64,000 bases of DNA from Karstenula rhodostoma CBS 690.94 (GCA_010093485.1 MU001495.1:1941470-2005469); one strand, 5' to 3'. Shown: positions 44,046-53,925, counted from the first letter of the stretch. Made by a program: numbers and translations. Notes: generated by a model from the sequence alone, not told the origin.

Positions 44046-44331
44046 TATTAGATTTACTATAAATAATAATAGATTACTATAAACTATAAATATAGATAGG
44101 TTAGTTATATATTATATAATTATAATAATTATTATAATTAATTATTATTCTAAGTCTAGCTAAAATATACCCTTAAATAGTACCTTAGTACCCTATACTA
44201 GTTTTAATAGTATAAAATATTCTAGCCTCTCCTTTTATACTTACTACCTACTACTACTAGTAGTTACTATAACTTACTATAATAGTAAGTATACTATACT
44301 ATAGATAATAATATATATATATAATTTAATA
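44046..44331 (-). repeat. 5' LTR of the 5.5-kb copia element
   Basis: 286 bp, aligned end to end with 38,800-39,085. Followed by ACTAT at 44,332-44,336. Confidence 0.9.
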
Positions 44332-44336
44332 ACTAT

Positions 44337-47300
44337 ACTAGAAGGCTATATTAAAGGATATAAGTTATTATAAATAAAGGCTACCTTATTATAAAATAAT
44401 ATTTTACTAAATAATCTTATAGTAAATAAATATAAAAAAAATTCTTCTTAGCCTATATTTATTATTAATCTTAATTTGGCTATTAAGGAGTAGTGTAAGA
44501 AATCTTCTAGAACTTTTAGTAAAACTAGTATATAGGTATTTATAGTAATTAGAATACTTTTTAATAATAAAAACTATTTATTTATATATAACCTTAAATT
44601 ATTCTTCTAGATATTATTCTAGATATACGTCTACTATAATAGAGTTAGTAAAAATATTAGAATAACTAAGTTTAAGTTCTAGAATTATAAGAGTAATAGG
44701 AAGTTAGTAGGTTTAAAAAAGAGTATTATAGATAATAAAAGGGATTTCCTCTATATTATAAAGAAAAACTTTATACTATATTACTAAATATTAATTCCTT
44801 ATATTAGTATATTATAGAGGAAAGTATTTCCTAGTAATAGAAAATAGAGAATTCTAAATTTAGAACTAGATTTAAAAATAAAATATATCCTCTAGATAGT
44901 ATAGAATAGTTTAAAGGGATAAGTATTAGGGTAATTCTAAATAATAAAAGATATATAGAGGTTATATTTACTACTATTTACTATATAAAAAATCTAATTA
45001 GATTTAATTAAAAAAGTACTCTTTAATATAAGTACTTTTTACTTAATATTACTTATAATAGTATTCTATCTAATTTAGTACTTAAAATATACTATTACTA
45101 ATATTAAAACTAATTTAACCCTATACTATATCTATTAGTATCGCGATATTTAGTAGTTTTAAAAATATATATCTATAATACTAGACTATAGAGATATTAA
45201 TAGAATAGGGCCTAAAAATAATTTTCTAGAATTATATAAACTTAAAAATAGCTATAAAAAAGGCCTCTATATAGTAGTCTAGTTTTAAATACTATATTAA
45301 TATTTATTATATCTATTTCTAGTATAACTATATTAATTTCTTTCTTTTATTATAAACTTAATAGATATAGGTAATTATATAACTATATAGTATAGAATAA
45401 AAAATTTTAATAATATATTAAATATATTTTCTAACTTTTATAGATAGAGAAGTCTTTAGTAGGAATATTATATATATTATATACTTCTCTATTAGGTAGA
45501 TATTTATATTATTTTTAATAATAATAATATTAATTATATTAGTATTTATTACTAGGTATAAAGTTTATATATAAATTAAAATATATAGTTATAAAGAATA
45601 TAGATATTAGTTAGATATACTAAAAAAAAAAATAGTAAAATATCTAGTTATTTATATTTACTCTTTACTATTAACGCCGTTTTATAGTATTAATAAATAC
45701 CTTTAAGTAGATATAATAATATTAACTATCTAAGTTATATTAGTTATATTAACTTTATATTATATATTATATTTCTATTAATTATTTAATCTAGCCTCTT
45801 TTTCTATATTAGTATCTCTAGATAAGTAGTTCTTAATTAGTATTACTATACTAATCCTATTTTCTAAAGTTTAATTATCTAGTACTCTATTAACTATTAT
45901 CTCGTTTTAGTAATCTAGTGTATTTAAAATATCTAAATTAGTTAATAATAGTATAGGCGTGGGAGAATATTCTTAGAGGAGGTTAGTAGATATTAGATAT
46001 ATTATCTATAGTATTTCTATTATATATAGTATTAGCTTTCTAAAGAGATTTTAATTCTCTTTACTCTTTTTTACTTATAGGGGATAAGTATTCGCTTAAT
46101 TAAGTTAATTAATTACTACTTTCTAAAGTAGTATTTATAGTATTATTTATTATTACTTTACTAGGGGTAATAGGGTAGCTATATAGAGGATATAAATAAC
46201 TATTTATAGTAATAACTTTTTTTTATTAAGGAGGTTATAGCTAATTATTAGAGGTAGATATATTTATTACTACTTAGAGTATATATATTATAGTATTAAA
46301 TTAAATTACTAAGATTATATAAATATATTATATATATAAGAGTAATATTTTAACTAGACCTTTATACCTTTAGAGACGCTAAAGAGCTTACTATAAAAGC
46401 TAAGATAATATTAATAAATTTAGTAGAAAACTTTTTTAATTAAAGGGTCTAATACTTTATAGAGTAGTAGATTAAAAAGTTTATATATATATTATAAGCC
46501 TTTTCTATAATTTATATTAGCTTACTATAGTCTTATTTTAATACTATACCCTTTTACCCCCTTATTCTATAAGCCACTATATTATTTAATATAGTCTAAA
46601 AGGAAGAACCTATTTTTTAATATATAATATTAATTAAAGTCTATTTATATAGGGTATTATATTATTATATCTATATAGTAATAATAGTATAAATTCCATT
46701 CCTATACTATATAAAACTAGATTAAATTAGATTATAGATTTTACTTTAATATTCTATTTAGCTTTATTATATTAGTTTTATTCTAAATACTAGTAAGTAT
46801 TTACTATTATTAGTCCCTAGTTTTATTTTACTAGGTCTAATAGAAACGAGGAGGGGTCTATAGTATTCTATACTAAGATTTTATAAATAAGTTAATTTAG
46901 TTATAGTAAGTCTAGTATTAATATAGTATTTAATAAAAGCTATTATTAATATAGAGACTAATAAAACTATACTACTATTAATTATTAAAATTCTATATAC
47001 TAACTACTATTAAACTAGAAATATATATTAAGAGGCTTATAAACTAGTTACTAGTTATAAAATTAAATATAAAATATAATAGATTATATAGACTAGTTCT
47101 ATATCTATTTATTATTATTATACCCTTATTAAGAATATAGTCCTGCCTAAATTCTATATTTTATTTTAAAGAGCTATTATACTTTAGAAAATACTAAAAT
47201 AACTATAACTTTAATTTATTACTATTCGTCTCTAGTTTATTATAGAAATATCTAAGATAATTAAAATTATAAATTCTATTATTCTATAAGTTATTAATAT

Positions 47301-47700
47301 ATATAGTATATAGACTACTATCTACTATATTTATTAAAATACTATACTAGTTATTATAGGTTATAGTCTTACTATTACTATTCGTCTAGATATTATTTCT
47401 AATATCTTCTAGATTAGAGTAGTTTATACTAGTATTAGATAAGCTAGTGGGTATTCTAAATATTTTTAGTAGTAAAAGGAGTTTCTATATTATTCTAAGT
47501 ATATAGCTAATAGAATATTATTTTTTAGTTTTACCTTATAGCTTTTACTTTACTATAATATAAGATAGGTTTAGTTTACTAGATAGAAGATTAGGACGTA
47601 ATTAGAGTTTAATAAAGATATAAAGATTAATGTCTATAGAATATAATAGTCTTAATAATAAGGGGAAATCTTAGTACCTTATATCTATATTTATAATAGC
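44337..47700. other. AT-rich RIPed block, no feature recognised
   Basis: CpA/TpG-depleted, with slightly more surviving TpG/CpA and CpG toward its right end (for example GCGTGGGAG near 45,958 and GTCCTGCC near 47,142). No open frame and no recognisable transposon. Confidence 0.7.
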
Positions 47701-48120
47701 TTACTATACTTCCGCCTTAACGCTATAGCCTCTCCCCCTCTTACCTACACGCTACTATATTATCGGGAACGAGGGACGAACGTAGCACGTATTTACGCTA
47801 TATAAACAGGCTTATAAATAGCTTATAAAGCTAAGATACTAAGGAAATAAGCACGATAAAATATATAGACTAGTTCTATACCTTCTTAATATTATAATAA
47901 GGGTAGGTATATAGTAGGGGCCAACGCCGGAATTATAGTACTACCCGGACATTAATTACCTCTTGAAACTAAGCTTCTACTAGTCTAAGACTAAACTTAT
48001 CTTTAGTTATTATATCCTGCTTATTACCCCGGACGGATTTTAATACTGGTTAGGCCCGTCACGCCAAACGGGGAATCCGGACGTAATTACAAAGGCCACA
48101 AGTATATTAGATACTATCAT
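47701..48120. other. Graded border between RIPed DNA and gene island
   Basis: Over about 400 bp the sequence passes from saturated RIP text to normal composition. CpG and CpA reappear in patches (ACCTACACGC, GGGAACGAGGGACGAACG) mixed with TA-rich stretches. This looks like partial RIP, either spreading from the repeat or acting on less-duplicated DNA. Confidence 0.6.
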
Positions 48121-49072
48121 TCCACATGTTTAAACTAAATCCACCACTATAACTCATGAAGGTGCTTTCCCATTCATTGCCGACCCGGAGAGAGTGTCAG
48201 GGAATATTAAGATGGGGGGATCGCTAGTTATATCCCAAAACCGGTCCATCGATGCAGAAGCGAATTGCGTGGACGTTTGCATACGACCAGATAACGAAGA
48301 GTTTGGTATGGTATGCAGGCTTTGATACGTCCGGCGAAGCCTAGACTGCAGTGGAAGCAGATAAACTTGGACGCAGATAATCGGTGAGAGTATAAGTTTT
48401 GGGTGAGTAGAGCCGGCGATTTAAGCGCCTGCTTAGTTTATGCAGGTTTGGCAAATTTGGTCATGAGGGGACGCTAATTACTGATAAAAGCGAGGCCTGC
48501 AGGAAGTGATAGTTTGAACGAATGTCACGTGATGCTTACGAGCGATTAAGCAGGGAAGTCTTGACGCGGACGAACTTCCTGCAATCACGCACGTTGCTTT
48601 CCAACTTGTCGGGCGAAAACATCTACACCTATCACCTTATCCTTATATACTAGCTAGAATCATATTTGTGTGCCCTGGAATTAAATGCCCACTTGCTTAC
48701 AGCCTTTCTCGCATGCCCGTTGCCCTCTCGCTATTCCGATCGATTTGTGACGTTGCCTCAGTCTCGATCTATATCTGGGGGGCATTTCCCCATAATATGC
48801 ATGTCTGCACAACTTCGGCGGAGCGACCTCGCTTCAGCGTAATCAAACCCTGTAGGTGACCCGGGGATCTTATTGAGCGCGGACCTGCCGAATCACGGAT
48901 GGCACTCAGGTGGCGCAACGCTACTGTTACGAAGAAGCGGGGCAGGCTCAGGGTGCTTGGTCAGCTTGAAACACATGAAGCTTGGCGCGCTTTGACTTAT
49001 GGATCGTTGTACTGCCCGGATCAATACATATGTTTCCCAACATTACTCTCGACACTCTCCACTGACCTTCGC
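48121..49072. other. Non-coding stretch upstream of the sirtuin gene
   Basis: Normal composition, no convincing gene. A 63-codon open frame at 48,668-48,859 has no recognisable content. The sirtuin frame is open back to an ATG at 48,899, but the extra 58 residues look non-conserved, so most of this interval is probably promoter and 5' leader. Confidence 0.5.
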
Positions 49073-49971
49073 ATGAAAATGGCTAATATTGGCGATGATT
49101 CTGCTTGCTTGGCTTTCGCAGAGTTGCTCAGAAAATCTCCGCGTGTTCTTTGCCTTGTAGGTGCCGGACTTAGCGCACCATCTGGTCTAGCTACGTGGCG
49201 TGGGATGAATGGACTTTGGAACAACTTCGAACTGAAAAGGCTTGCCTCACCCGAGAGGTTCAACGAGGATCCAGTCACTGTGTGGTGCTTCTACGGCGAG
49301 CGTTTGCTCCATTCGTTAGCAGCTGAGCCAAATGCTGCACATCACGCGCTGGCAGCCCTCGCTAGGTGGCATAATGGATGGTTGACTATAAACCAGAATG
49401 TAGATGGTACGAAGCTTCGTCTCTAGAACGGAATTTGTGCGGCTGATGCGCTAACATCCGCCTAGGGCTTCTCGAACGTACCAACCATCCCGCGTCAAGG
49501 CTCTTGGGCATCCACGGCACATTGCAACTGATTCGATGTACCGCATGCGATTACAACATCCATGTCCAGAAGCCGGAGGACCTTCCCTTTCTCCTATCGT
49601 TATCCACCGCTAGCGATCGATCATGCCCAGTAACACTTTCAGACCTTCCACAATGTCCCAAATGTAAAAACCTACTACGCCCAGGAGTCGTCTGGTTCGG
49701 TGAGAGGCTCGCTGCTGGTGCACCTGACAATATCGACGCGTGGATCTCGGAAGGAAGCGTTGACCTCGTGATTGCTGCGGGTACAAGTTTGGAGGTTTTC
49801 CCAGCTGCAGAGTGGGTGGGCACGGCGCGTGAGGATGGCGCAGCTCTAGCGGTCTTCGAATTGGACAATGGTCGCCAATTAGTGAACGAGTGGAACAACG
49901 AAGACTGGCTCTTTGGAGGAGATATCGCAGTTATTCTACCTAGAATACTACGTTGTATTGATTGTCGATGA
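49073..49971 (+). CDS. Sirtuin (NAD-dependent protein deacylase), SIRT5/class III-like, one intron
   Basis: Spliced as 49,073-49,406 and 49,466-49,971, it gives 279 aa. Sirtuins remove acyl groups from lysine using NAD+. The NAD-binding GAGLSAPSGLATWRG lies at residues 30-44, NQNVDG at 107-112, the catalytic His at 128 (GIHGTL), and zinc ligands C136/C139 and C175/C178. LLRPGVVWFGE (181-191) and the AAGTS motif follow. Y74-x-x-R77 (FYGER) matches the Tyr-x-x-Arg that lets SIRT5-type enzymes take succinyl, malonyl or glutaryl lysine; that substrate is inferred. The intron (59 nt, 49,407-49,465) has a CTAAC branch site and joins NQNVDG to LLERTNHP in frame. I chose the ATG at 49,073 because it precedes the domain closely; an in-frame ATG at 48,899 would add 58 residues. 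No mitochondrial presequence is evident with the short start. Confidence 0.92.
49407..49465 (+). other. Intron of the sirtuin gene
   Basis: 59 nt, GTACGAAG...CGCCTAG, with CTAAC at 49,451-49,455. Its removal restores the conserved NQNVDG-LLE junction; read through, the frame ends within the intron. Confidence 0.9.
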
Positions 49972-50236
49972 ATGAACTATAGGTTGATATCGACTTCACA
50001 AATTCAGAATGGGTTTCTTTTCTTTCACATGCTCTAACCTGAATAGATTTGTTCAATCCTTCATATACGATCACAGCCACATCCAGTAATGTTCCTAGCG
50101 CGCCAAGTGGCTAGGTACCGGTAAGCGAGGATGACTAGCGTTGATTCAAATACGAAGCCGCCTGCGCCCGTTCGTTCTCCCGTTCTCCTCCAAAATCCAA
50201 CAGTTACATGCTTGCGCAGTTTTGCTTTGATACATC
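49972..50236. other. Intergenic region between the sirtuin and kinase-like genes
   Basis: 265 bp in tandem arrangement. A CT-rich run (TTCGTTCTCCCGTTCTCCTC) at about 50,169-50,189 lies 50-70 bp before the next start codon, as often seen in fungal core promoters. No conserved regulatory site is claimed. Confidence 0.5.
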
Positions 50237-50986
50237 ATGTCTTCATTCACTGACGACCATATCATTTCACTTTGTCACGACCCAACAACCATAATCTTAT
50301 CCTCACCACAGTGCTCAAACAAGGTGGCGCGCATCTCGAACGACGTGGCAGTGAAATTTGGACAATTTGTGACTGTTCAAGAGTTCAAAAACCAGCAAAT
50401 CGCCCAGCAGCGCCTCAACTCGGACATAGTGACTGTCCCAAGAGCTTATCGATTCATCCAAAACGAGGACGTTGGGTACATCGTTATGGACTACGCTGCT
50501 GGCAAGACACTTGACCTGGACAGTGCAAAAGAAGTAGTTAAAGAGCTAGGGAAGGTATTGAATCATATACACCAACATGTAGGAACGAAGCCGGGGTCAC
50601 TTGGAGGTGGGCCAGTGTCTGGTGAGCTCTGGCCCGAACACGAAGAGGTGGATTTCTCAGAACCTGATGACCTCCATCTGTGGCTCAATCGATCGCGCAG
50701 CCCAGGAAACCAGATTGATCTTCGTAACCACAACCTATGCATGTGCCACTTGGATTTCAACCCAAGGAACATTATCGTGGATGGCAACCGCATTCATCTT
50801 ATCGATTGGTCCGCGGCCGGTTTTTTCCCTCGATTCTTCGACCACATATCGTATCAATTCCTTCCGCAAGATCTCGGTTTCTTCTATCTCCTGAGACCTT
50901 TTCTCGATCCCTTATCTAATGCAGAAGAGGAGCGCGCTCAGGCCGTGGTGAAGATCTTGCGACACCATCAGTTCCATGTCTTGTAA
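50237..50986 (+). CDS. Aminoglycoside-phosphotransferase/kinase-fold family protein
   Basis: 249 aa, intronless. This fold transfers phosphate from ATP to small molecules or, less often, proteins; members are abundant in fungi and mostly of unknown substrate. Visible motifs are a candidate ATP-anchoring lysine at K40 (VAVKFG) with E49 after it, a hinge-like YIVMDYAAGKTL, the catalytic loop H171-L-D173-F-N-P-R-N178, and the metal-binding D190 in LIDWS (in place of DFG). This HxDxxxxN plus IDW pattern is typical of the APH/choline-kinase superfamily. The protein is shorter than many family members (about 300 or more). The stop codon overlaps a good splice donor (GTAAGT from 50,983), so a longer spliced C-terminus is possible, although I found no clear partner exon. 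The ATG at 50,237 has A at -3. Confidence 0.85.
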   Translation: MSSFTDDHIISLCHDPTTIILSSPQCSNKVARISNDVAVKFGQFVTVQEFKNQQIAQQRLNSDIVTVPRAYRFIQNEDVGYIVMDYAAGKTLDLDSAKEVVKELGKVLNHIHQHVGTKPGSLGGGPVSGELWPEHEEVDFSEPDDLHLWLNRSRSPGNQIDLRNHNLCMCHLDFNPRNIIVDGNRIHLIDWSAAGFFPRFFDHISYQFLPQDLGFFYLLRPFLDPLSNAEEERAQAVVKILRHHQFHVL

Positions 50987-51327
50987 GTCTGAAGCCGATC
51001 GCACCTAGGCGCCACTGACGTAGGTCATCACTTAGTCCTGGAGCTAAAATCCCCCCGAGAGCAAGCATTGGGGCATAGAATCTCAAGATGCGCTGGTTCC
51101 CCTTTCGAAATTCCATCAAGTCCACCCCTGTTTGGGAGTTGGCCAGCTTTTAGGTAGAATGATAATTCCCAAATCAGGGTTCAATATTCATTCACAAAGC
51201 TTTAACCATGTCCATGTTTGTGTTCCATTGAGATCAGTAGCGCGAGGTATATAGAGTGCCGTCTCGTCTTGCACCATCTGTCCCCAGAAGCATCACCCGC
51301 GCCCGCGATAGGCTTTGCACATGACTC
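50987..51327. other. Convergent intergenic region
   Basis: 341 bp between the 3' ends of the plus-strand kinase-like gene and the minus-strand DUF7770-like gene. No open frame of note. It should hold both polyadenylation regions; no clear AATAAA was assigned. Confidence 0.5.
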
Positions 51328-51939
51328 TCAGTTCTCTACACCATATATCATTGCCGACGGGCGACTATGACGTTGCGTCACGCCCCTTTCATCGGCAGTA
51401 GTATACCAGAAGCTGTGTAGGTACGGCCAAAGCGATGCAGAGCTGCCTACGGCAACGTAGCCTGCTGCCTCAATCTTCTGGATGGCTAGGTAGCTAGCTG
51501 TAGTGTCAGTTATTTGTGGCTGCGGCCGCATAGACAAGACTTACATCCAGTGCCGGCAACCAGATCCCTCAGATGAGAATTCGAACTCATGTAGCTTACT
51601 GTTGCGAATGACTTGGCTGATATAGCCGAGAGGAATATTGTTCGAGGTTGGAGAAAAGTCAAGCGTGAAGATACAGTTGCTTGTAATAGCGTATGCGTGG
51701 CCGATAACTGCGTAGACTGTATCTCCAGTGTCTTCTTCAACAATCATGTGACAACGAAGCGAACCTGCAACCGTGGCACTTGTCGCATGGTCTTTGAATT
51801 GGATATTCAAGGACCAATGATTGTAGTTGTTGTTGAATGAATGACAAACTGCTTGGATCAAATGGACTTTGCGGGTGTCATTGCCAAAGTCCGTCATCTG
51901 GCGAGCGTTAATAATGGGCGACGCTTGGATGAAAGACAT
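51328..51939 (-). CDS. DUF7770-like fungal protein, two exons
   Basis: Spliced as 51,939-51,545 and 51,493-51,328 on the minus strand, it gives 186 aa. The intron (51 nt, GTAAGT...GCTAG) joins GCRHW to IYLAIQKIEAAGYVA in frame. The N-H-W at residues 40-42 followed by a beta-rich middle, then G-C-R-H-W (127-131) and an EAAGYV helix, resemble from memory the fungal family called DUF7770, whose function is unknown. No signal peptide or membrane segment is seen. The start is uncertain: the ATG at 51,939 lies inside a GTATGT, and a possible 44-nt intron (51,941-51,898) would put the start in an upstream exon ending at 51,942 in a frame that is open for about 70 nt. The core from residue 15 on holds in both models. 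Confidence 0.7.
51494..51544 (-). other. Intron of the DUF7770-like gene
   Basis: 51 nt on the minus strand, GTAAGT donor, GCTAG acceptor. It is the only donor/acceptor pair I found that keeps the frame across the conserved-looking CRHW/EAAGY region. Confidence 0.75.
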
Positions 51940-52473
51940 ACAGTGAAATTCGATCTACCGGATTTGGACCAAGGTGCAAGAAGGATGTTGTCGTCTGTAT
52001 GGCTAAGGTCGCACTATAAGCATCGTACATAGAATAAGCAAAACTGCGCTCCTCGTGATGAAGATATATACAATTCCGCGGTAAAGTTGGATGGAGATAG
52101 CCCGTAGATGTAGTTACGCTAGTATCGTCGATCTCTGGAATCACTTCCACAACCAGCTTATGCTACGGACATGGGCGAACTACGCTAGCATGGATTCTAT
52201 GCTTACCCACAGTGGGCCAAGATACCTGCTCCGCGCCTGTCGCCGACCGTATTGGCTGCCGAACCGACGAGTGGATATACTTTATTGAGGCTCCCAACGC
52301 TATTCCCGTACAAGCCCTAACTTCTCTTCCCCTTGCCGCCGAAGTTCTGCAAACCTGCATAAATGTTGCAGCTGCCTAAATCCAGACAACGGGGCTTCCC
52401 ACGGCCTATATGGCATAATTATCACATCTTCTCTCCCATTCCCGCAGTCAACGGTACTGCTCACCCCTTCATC
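51940..52473. other. Shared divergent promoter region
   Basis: About 530 bp between two divergently read genes. A TATA-like GTATATATCTT (minus strand, near 52,060-52,075) lies upstream of the DUF7770-like gene. On the plus strand, CT-rich text (CTTCTCTTCCCCTTGCC near 52,320) precedes the 352-aa gene. Part of the left end may be an additional 5' exon of the minus-strand gene. Confidence 0.45.
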
Positions 52474-53631
52474 ATGTCAGTGGCTACCGTCATTTCGCAA
52501 TTGAAAGGTCTACTCGTGAAGGCTGAAACCCTACCTTTGAAGTTCTCTAAAGTCTACCCATCCGATGGCCAGTGGGACACTTTAATCGACCTAAGCTCAA
52601 GCCTTTCGCACGCGACGAAGAAGGTTGAGGATGAAATACGGATGCTTAAGGAGTCGCGATCAGAGCGAGCATGGGAAGAAAGCAAAGAACATCGGTCGAA
52701 CGCACAGTCATCGAGGGGTGACCTTTTCGCTAAAGGTCGACTCAAAAACCCACACATCTTCAGGAGAAACATTGTCACAATATTTGGGGGCCCAAAGGAT
52801 TCGAAGTTTGATTCCGAAGACATGAAGATCAGGAAGGAATCTACGCGCCATAGATGCGAGCTTATCCGAGGCTTAAGTGCCGATGGAGTAATTTCATGGG
52901 CCATTGCTTACCCTCCGACTCTTTGGGCTGCAGGTTCCATGGCCTTGGATGTTTTCACCTGCCTCCTTGACGATATTGAGCCAGAGTTAGAGCAGGCTTG
53001 GCCACCCATGGTACGGGAGACGTTGCACCTGCTCAAGGCTGATGAAGGATTTTTGGAAAGCTCTCATGTATACGAGGAATTCCTTGAAGGTCAGTTCCCA
53101 AACTACTGCAAGTAGTGTAACCTAACCAAAGCCAGCAATCAGCAATCTCTCACAGACCCCAGGGCAAAGCCGAAAGCGTAGGCGCATTGAAAGCGAAAAC
53201 GGGCATACTGTTCCAGCACCGACACTATCGGCTCCTCAACAAGTCGAGACAAAACTAGCCAATCGACGTAAGTGAAAAGATGTTAACGTATGAGAAGCTG
53301 CTCCTAACTATGCGTAATAGAAATCCAATACATGTTCTCGAAAGGGCCCCGGCACCTCATTACTGACTTGGAATCCCCACTATACGATGCAATACGGACT
53401 AGCAACCAATGGGAATTGGAAGAGAGGCTCGGAGAAGAAACAACCGAATGTATGTCCACGCTAGTTCCCAGAGACGAGAACGAGGATATCTCCATCACAC
53501 TATGGGTTGGGCGAAGGGAAGGGCTCCGGCAAATAAACAAGTTCAACCAACAGCGGACTTGGTCAGCTTTACCCAAGCATTTATTACCTCAACCTCAAAC
53601 GATGGGGGAACATCATGCTTCCCGATCGTAG
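52474..53631 (+). CDS. Hypothetical fungal protein with basic motif, three exons
   Basis: Spliced as 52,474-53,089, 53,136-53,267 and 53,321-53,631, it gives 352 aa. I recognise no domain. Residues 1-205 are mixed charged and helical, with a likely coiled stretch (KKVEDEIRMLKESRSERAWEE). RKRRR at 218-222 could be a nuclear localisation signal, followed by a Pro/Ser-rich linker and a final acidic part. Both introns (46 and 53 nt) have CTAAC branch sites, and only these sites keep the frame through EEFLE-AISNLSQ and KLANR-QIQYMFSKG. I chose the ATG at 52,474 (A at -3); an in-frame ATG at 52,363 would add 37 poorly conserved-looking residues. Without splicing the frame stops at 53,115. The last 89 nt overlap a minus-strand open frame, so the C-terminus is the least certain part. 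Confidence 0.7.
53090..53135 (+). other. Intron 1 of the 352-aa gene
   Basis: 46 nt, GTCAGT donor, GCCAG acceptor, CTAAC at 53,122-53,126. Phase 1. Skipping it leads to TAG at 53,113. Confidence 0.7.
53268..53320 (+). other. Intron 2 of the 352-aa gene
   Basis: 53 nt, GTAAGT donor, TAATAG acceptor, CTAAC at 53,304-53,308. Phase 1, joining into the long frame that ends at 53,631. Confidence 0.8.
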
Positions 53632-53872
53632 CAAGGTTCTCGTATACCCAGTGCGGTGTAGCACCTGCTTTTGCTTTGGGGTTGGAAACCCTGATCAATT
53701 CACCCTTGCATTCAATTTCCCTGGCATAGTCTACTCCGTCATATATGCGAGCCGAAATATACTCCAGACCCTGCTCGGCCATGAGAAACCGCTTTTGAGT
53801 CCACGTGTGGAGGTGTCCGAGCCGTAGATAGCAGAGGTAGCAGGCGGTACCGGAGAGGTGTAGGGTGGATTT
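53543..53872 (-). CDS. Possible gene or 3' exon on the minus strand, unknown function
   Basis: A minus-strand frame is open from 53,872, just after a TATAGATAG acceptor-like sequence, to a TGA at 53,543 (109 codons). The first ATG is at 53,782 (79 aa). The text (YLCYLRLGHLHTWTQKRF then MAEQGLEYIS) looks like protein and is biased to hydrophobic/aromatic and charged residues. I could not find an upstream exon in the right phase: the best donor (GTAAAC near 53,940) joins a different frame. A competing frame over the same DNA starts at an ATG at 53,925 and encodes a 64-aa protein with a hydrophobic N-terminus. Its 3' end overlaps the plus-strand 352-aa gene by 89 nt. At most one of these models is likely fully right. 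Confidence 0.35.
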   Translation of the reverse strand, partial: KSTLHLSGTACYLCYLRLGHLHTWTQKRFLMAEQGLEYISARIYDGVDYAREIECKGELIRVSNPKAKAGATPHWVYENLATIGKHDVPPSFEVEVINAWVKLTKSAVG

Positions 53873-53925
53873 CTATCTATACATAAAATTAGCCAAACAA
53901 GACACGACTGTATGAAGGACCTCAT
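53731..53925 (-). CDS. Alternative: small protein with signal-peptide-like N-terminus
   Basis: 64 aa. The N-terminus MRSFIQSCLVWLILCI is a short basic start plus a hydrophobic core, as in a secretion signal; the rest is Ser/Pro/Thr-rich with no cysteines after residue 15. This frame and the 53,543-53,872 frame cover the same bases, and the ATG lies within what would be an intron in another model. Small secreted proteins near RIPed repeats are often effectors, but cysteine absence and the competing frame keep this a weak call. Confidence 0.2.
   Translation of the reverse strand: MRSFIQSCLVWLILCIDRNPPYTSPVPPATSAIYGSDTSTRGLKSGFSWPSRVWSIFRLAYMTE

Larger units (their letters stand above)
38800..44331 (-). 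mobile_element. Ty1/copia-type LTR retrotransposon, 5,532 bp, minus strand, RIP-inactivated
   Basis: LTRs of 286 bp (38,800-39,085 and 44,046-44,331) are flanked by a perfect 5-bp duplication ACTAT (38,795-38,799 and 44,332-44,336). On the minus strand at about 40,150-40,180 the frame reads F-F-Y-V-D-N-I, the expected RIP product of the YVDD reverse transcriptase motif with its hydrophobic flanks. A polypurine tract (AAAGGGGTA, minus strand) abuts the LTR at 39,085, which fits minus orientation. The 5.5-kb length is normal for a complete copia element. The LTRs are unlike those of the 7.2-kb element, so this is a separate family. Confidence 0.9.

Noticed and set aside
1..47700. Mitochondrial or AT-rich bacterial/plasmodial DNA
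   Set aside because: The loss is specific to CpA/TpG and CpG, LTR elements with target duplications are present, and the adjoining island has nuclear fungal genes with spliceosomal introns.
48668..48859. 63-codon plus-strand open frame
   Set aside because: No recognisable domain, no splice partner found, and it lies in what looks like the upstream region of the sirtuin gene.
49021..49278. 85-codon minus-strand open frame
   Set aside because: Opposite strand of the well-supported sirtuin exon; no protein-like features of its own.
49551..49898. 115-codon minus-strand open frame
   Set aside because: Opposite strand of sirtuin exon 2.
50563..50793. 76-codon minus-strand open frame
   Set aside because: Opposite strand of the kinase-like catalytic region.
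51613..52032. Plus-strand open frames opposite the DUF7770-like gene
   Set aside because: The minus-strand spliced reading keeps motifs and frame across an intron; the plus-strand frames do not.
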